From: Panicum virgatum
Lineage: Eukaryota; Streptophyta; Magnoliopsida; Poales; Poaceae
NCBI RefSeq assembly: GCF_016808335.1
Contig: NC_053147.1
Location: 20,384,913-20,448,912 of the forward strand
Length of the DNA stretch: 64,000 bases
Reading direction: 5' to 3'
Made by a program: the position numbers and the translations under genes. This document shows, one piece after another, positions 63,945 through 64,000 of the stretch. Within the stretch, counting starts at the first letter, position 1. Every line of letters starts with the position of its first letter. The notes beneath the pieces are model-generated. The model was given only the letters and a program-made list of their open reading frames with translations, had not been told where the DNA came from and did not search any database.

Positions 63945-64000
63945 CTGGTCAGTGAAGATTAAAAGGTTATAGAGAATTATTTATCAAGATATGTTTATGA

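Overview
This window is nuclear chromosomal DNA from a grass, most likely a panicoid such as the Panicum/Setaria/Sorghum group; the species cannot be fixed from sequence alone. The evidence is GC-rich intronless coding blocks (a DUF4220/DUF594 gene and a NAC-like gene) next to AT-rich introns, canonical GT-AG introns, and grass transposon families (Stowaway, Tourist, hAT, Mutator-like and 5S-bearing Cassandra-type LTR). No bacterial, organellar or viral region and no CRISPR array was seen.

Layout, left to right. (1) 1-1547, minus: the 5' two-thirds of RPS15 (cytosolic uS19), whose first coding exon is only the ATG, with a telo-box and site II promoter motifs. (2) 1758-8936: a roughly 7.2 kb Mutator-like element (MULE-1) carrying a broken transposase and a convergent Myb/SANT-like ORF, invaded by LTR-retrotransposon sequence including a Cassandra-like LTR with a 5S rRNA-derived core. 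(3) 9044-10138: a MITE and an HSP70 first-exon fragment. (4) 10528-14315: a second MULE with a 9-bp target duplication whose transposase catalytic core is deleted. (5) 15825-20907, minus: an 8-exon gene for a 490-aa P-loop/zeta-toxin-fold protein. (6) 21340-22221: a hAT element. (7) 23095-33486, minus: a 13-coding-exon MATH-domain gene of the TRAF1a/b class (1,281 aa) with a hAT and a Tourist MITE in its introns and another hAT upstream. (8) 37082-39229, minus: an intronless DUF4220/DUF594 membrane protein. (9) 40116-41877, minus: an h-type thioredoxin. (10) 44782-47362, minus: a three-domain jacalin lectin of the JAL3 type. (11) 49600-52200: fragments of 4CL-like, ARPC4 and possibly a PORR-type gene, plus a tRNA-derived SINE. 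(12) 53925-57504, minus: a papain-like cysteine protease with a granulin domain (XBCP3 type) carrying a nested hAT/Tourist insertion in intron 1. (13) 59787-61244, plus: a NAC-like protein. (14) 62047-63944, minus: the 3' part of a calreticulin-3 gene, running off the right edge.

The genes are ordinary euchromatic housekeeping, secretory and defence-related loci and do not form an operon-like pathway. The unusual signal is the mobile DNA: five hAT-type insertions whose 8-bp target-site duplications can be read directly (four perfect, one 7/8), two MULEs with 8/9-matching 9-bp duplications, two Tourist MITEs with TTA, one Stowaway with TA, and a SINE with a 14-bp duplication. Most lie in introns or within about 1-2 kb of a gene start. 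Spliced models for the zeta-fold, TRAF1-type, thioredoxin, XBCP3 and calreticulin genes were checked by hand for exon phase and all stay in frame. I did not find evidence for a previously undescribed multi-gene system.
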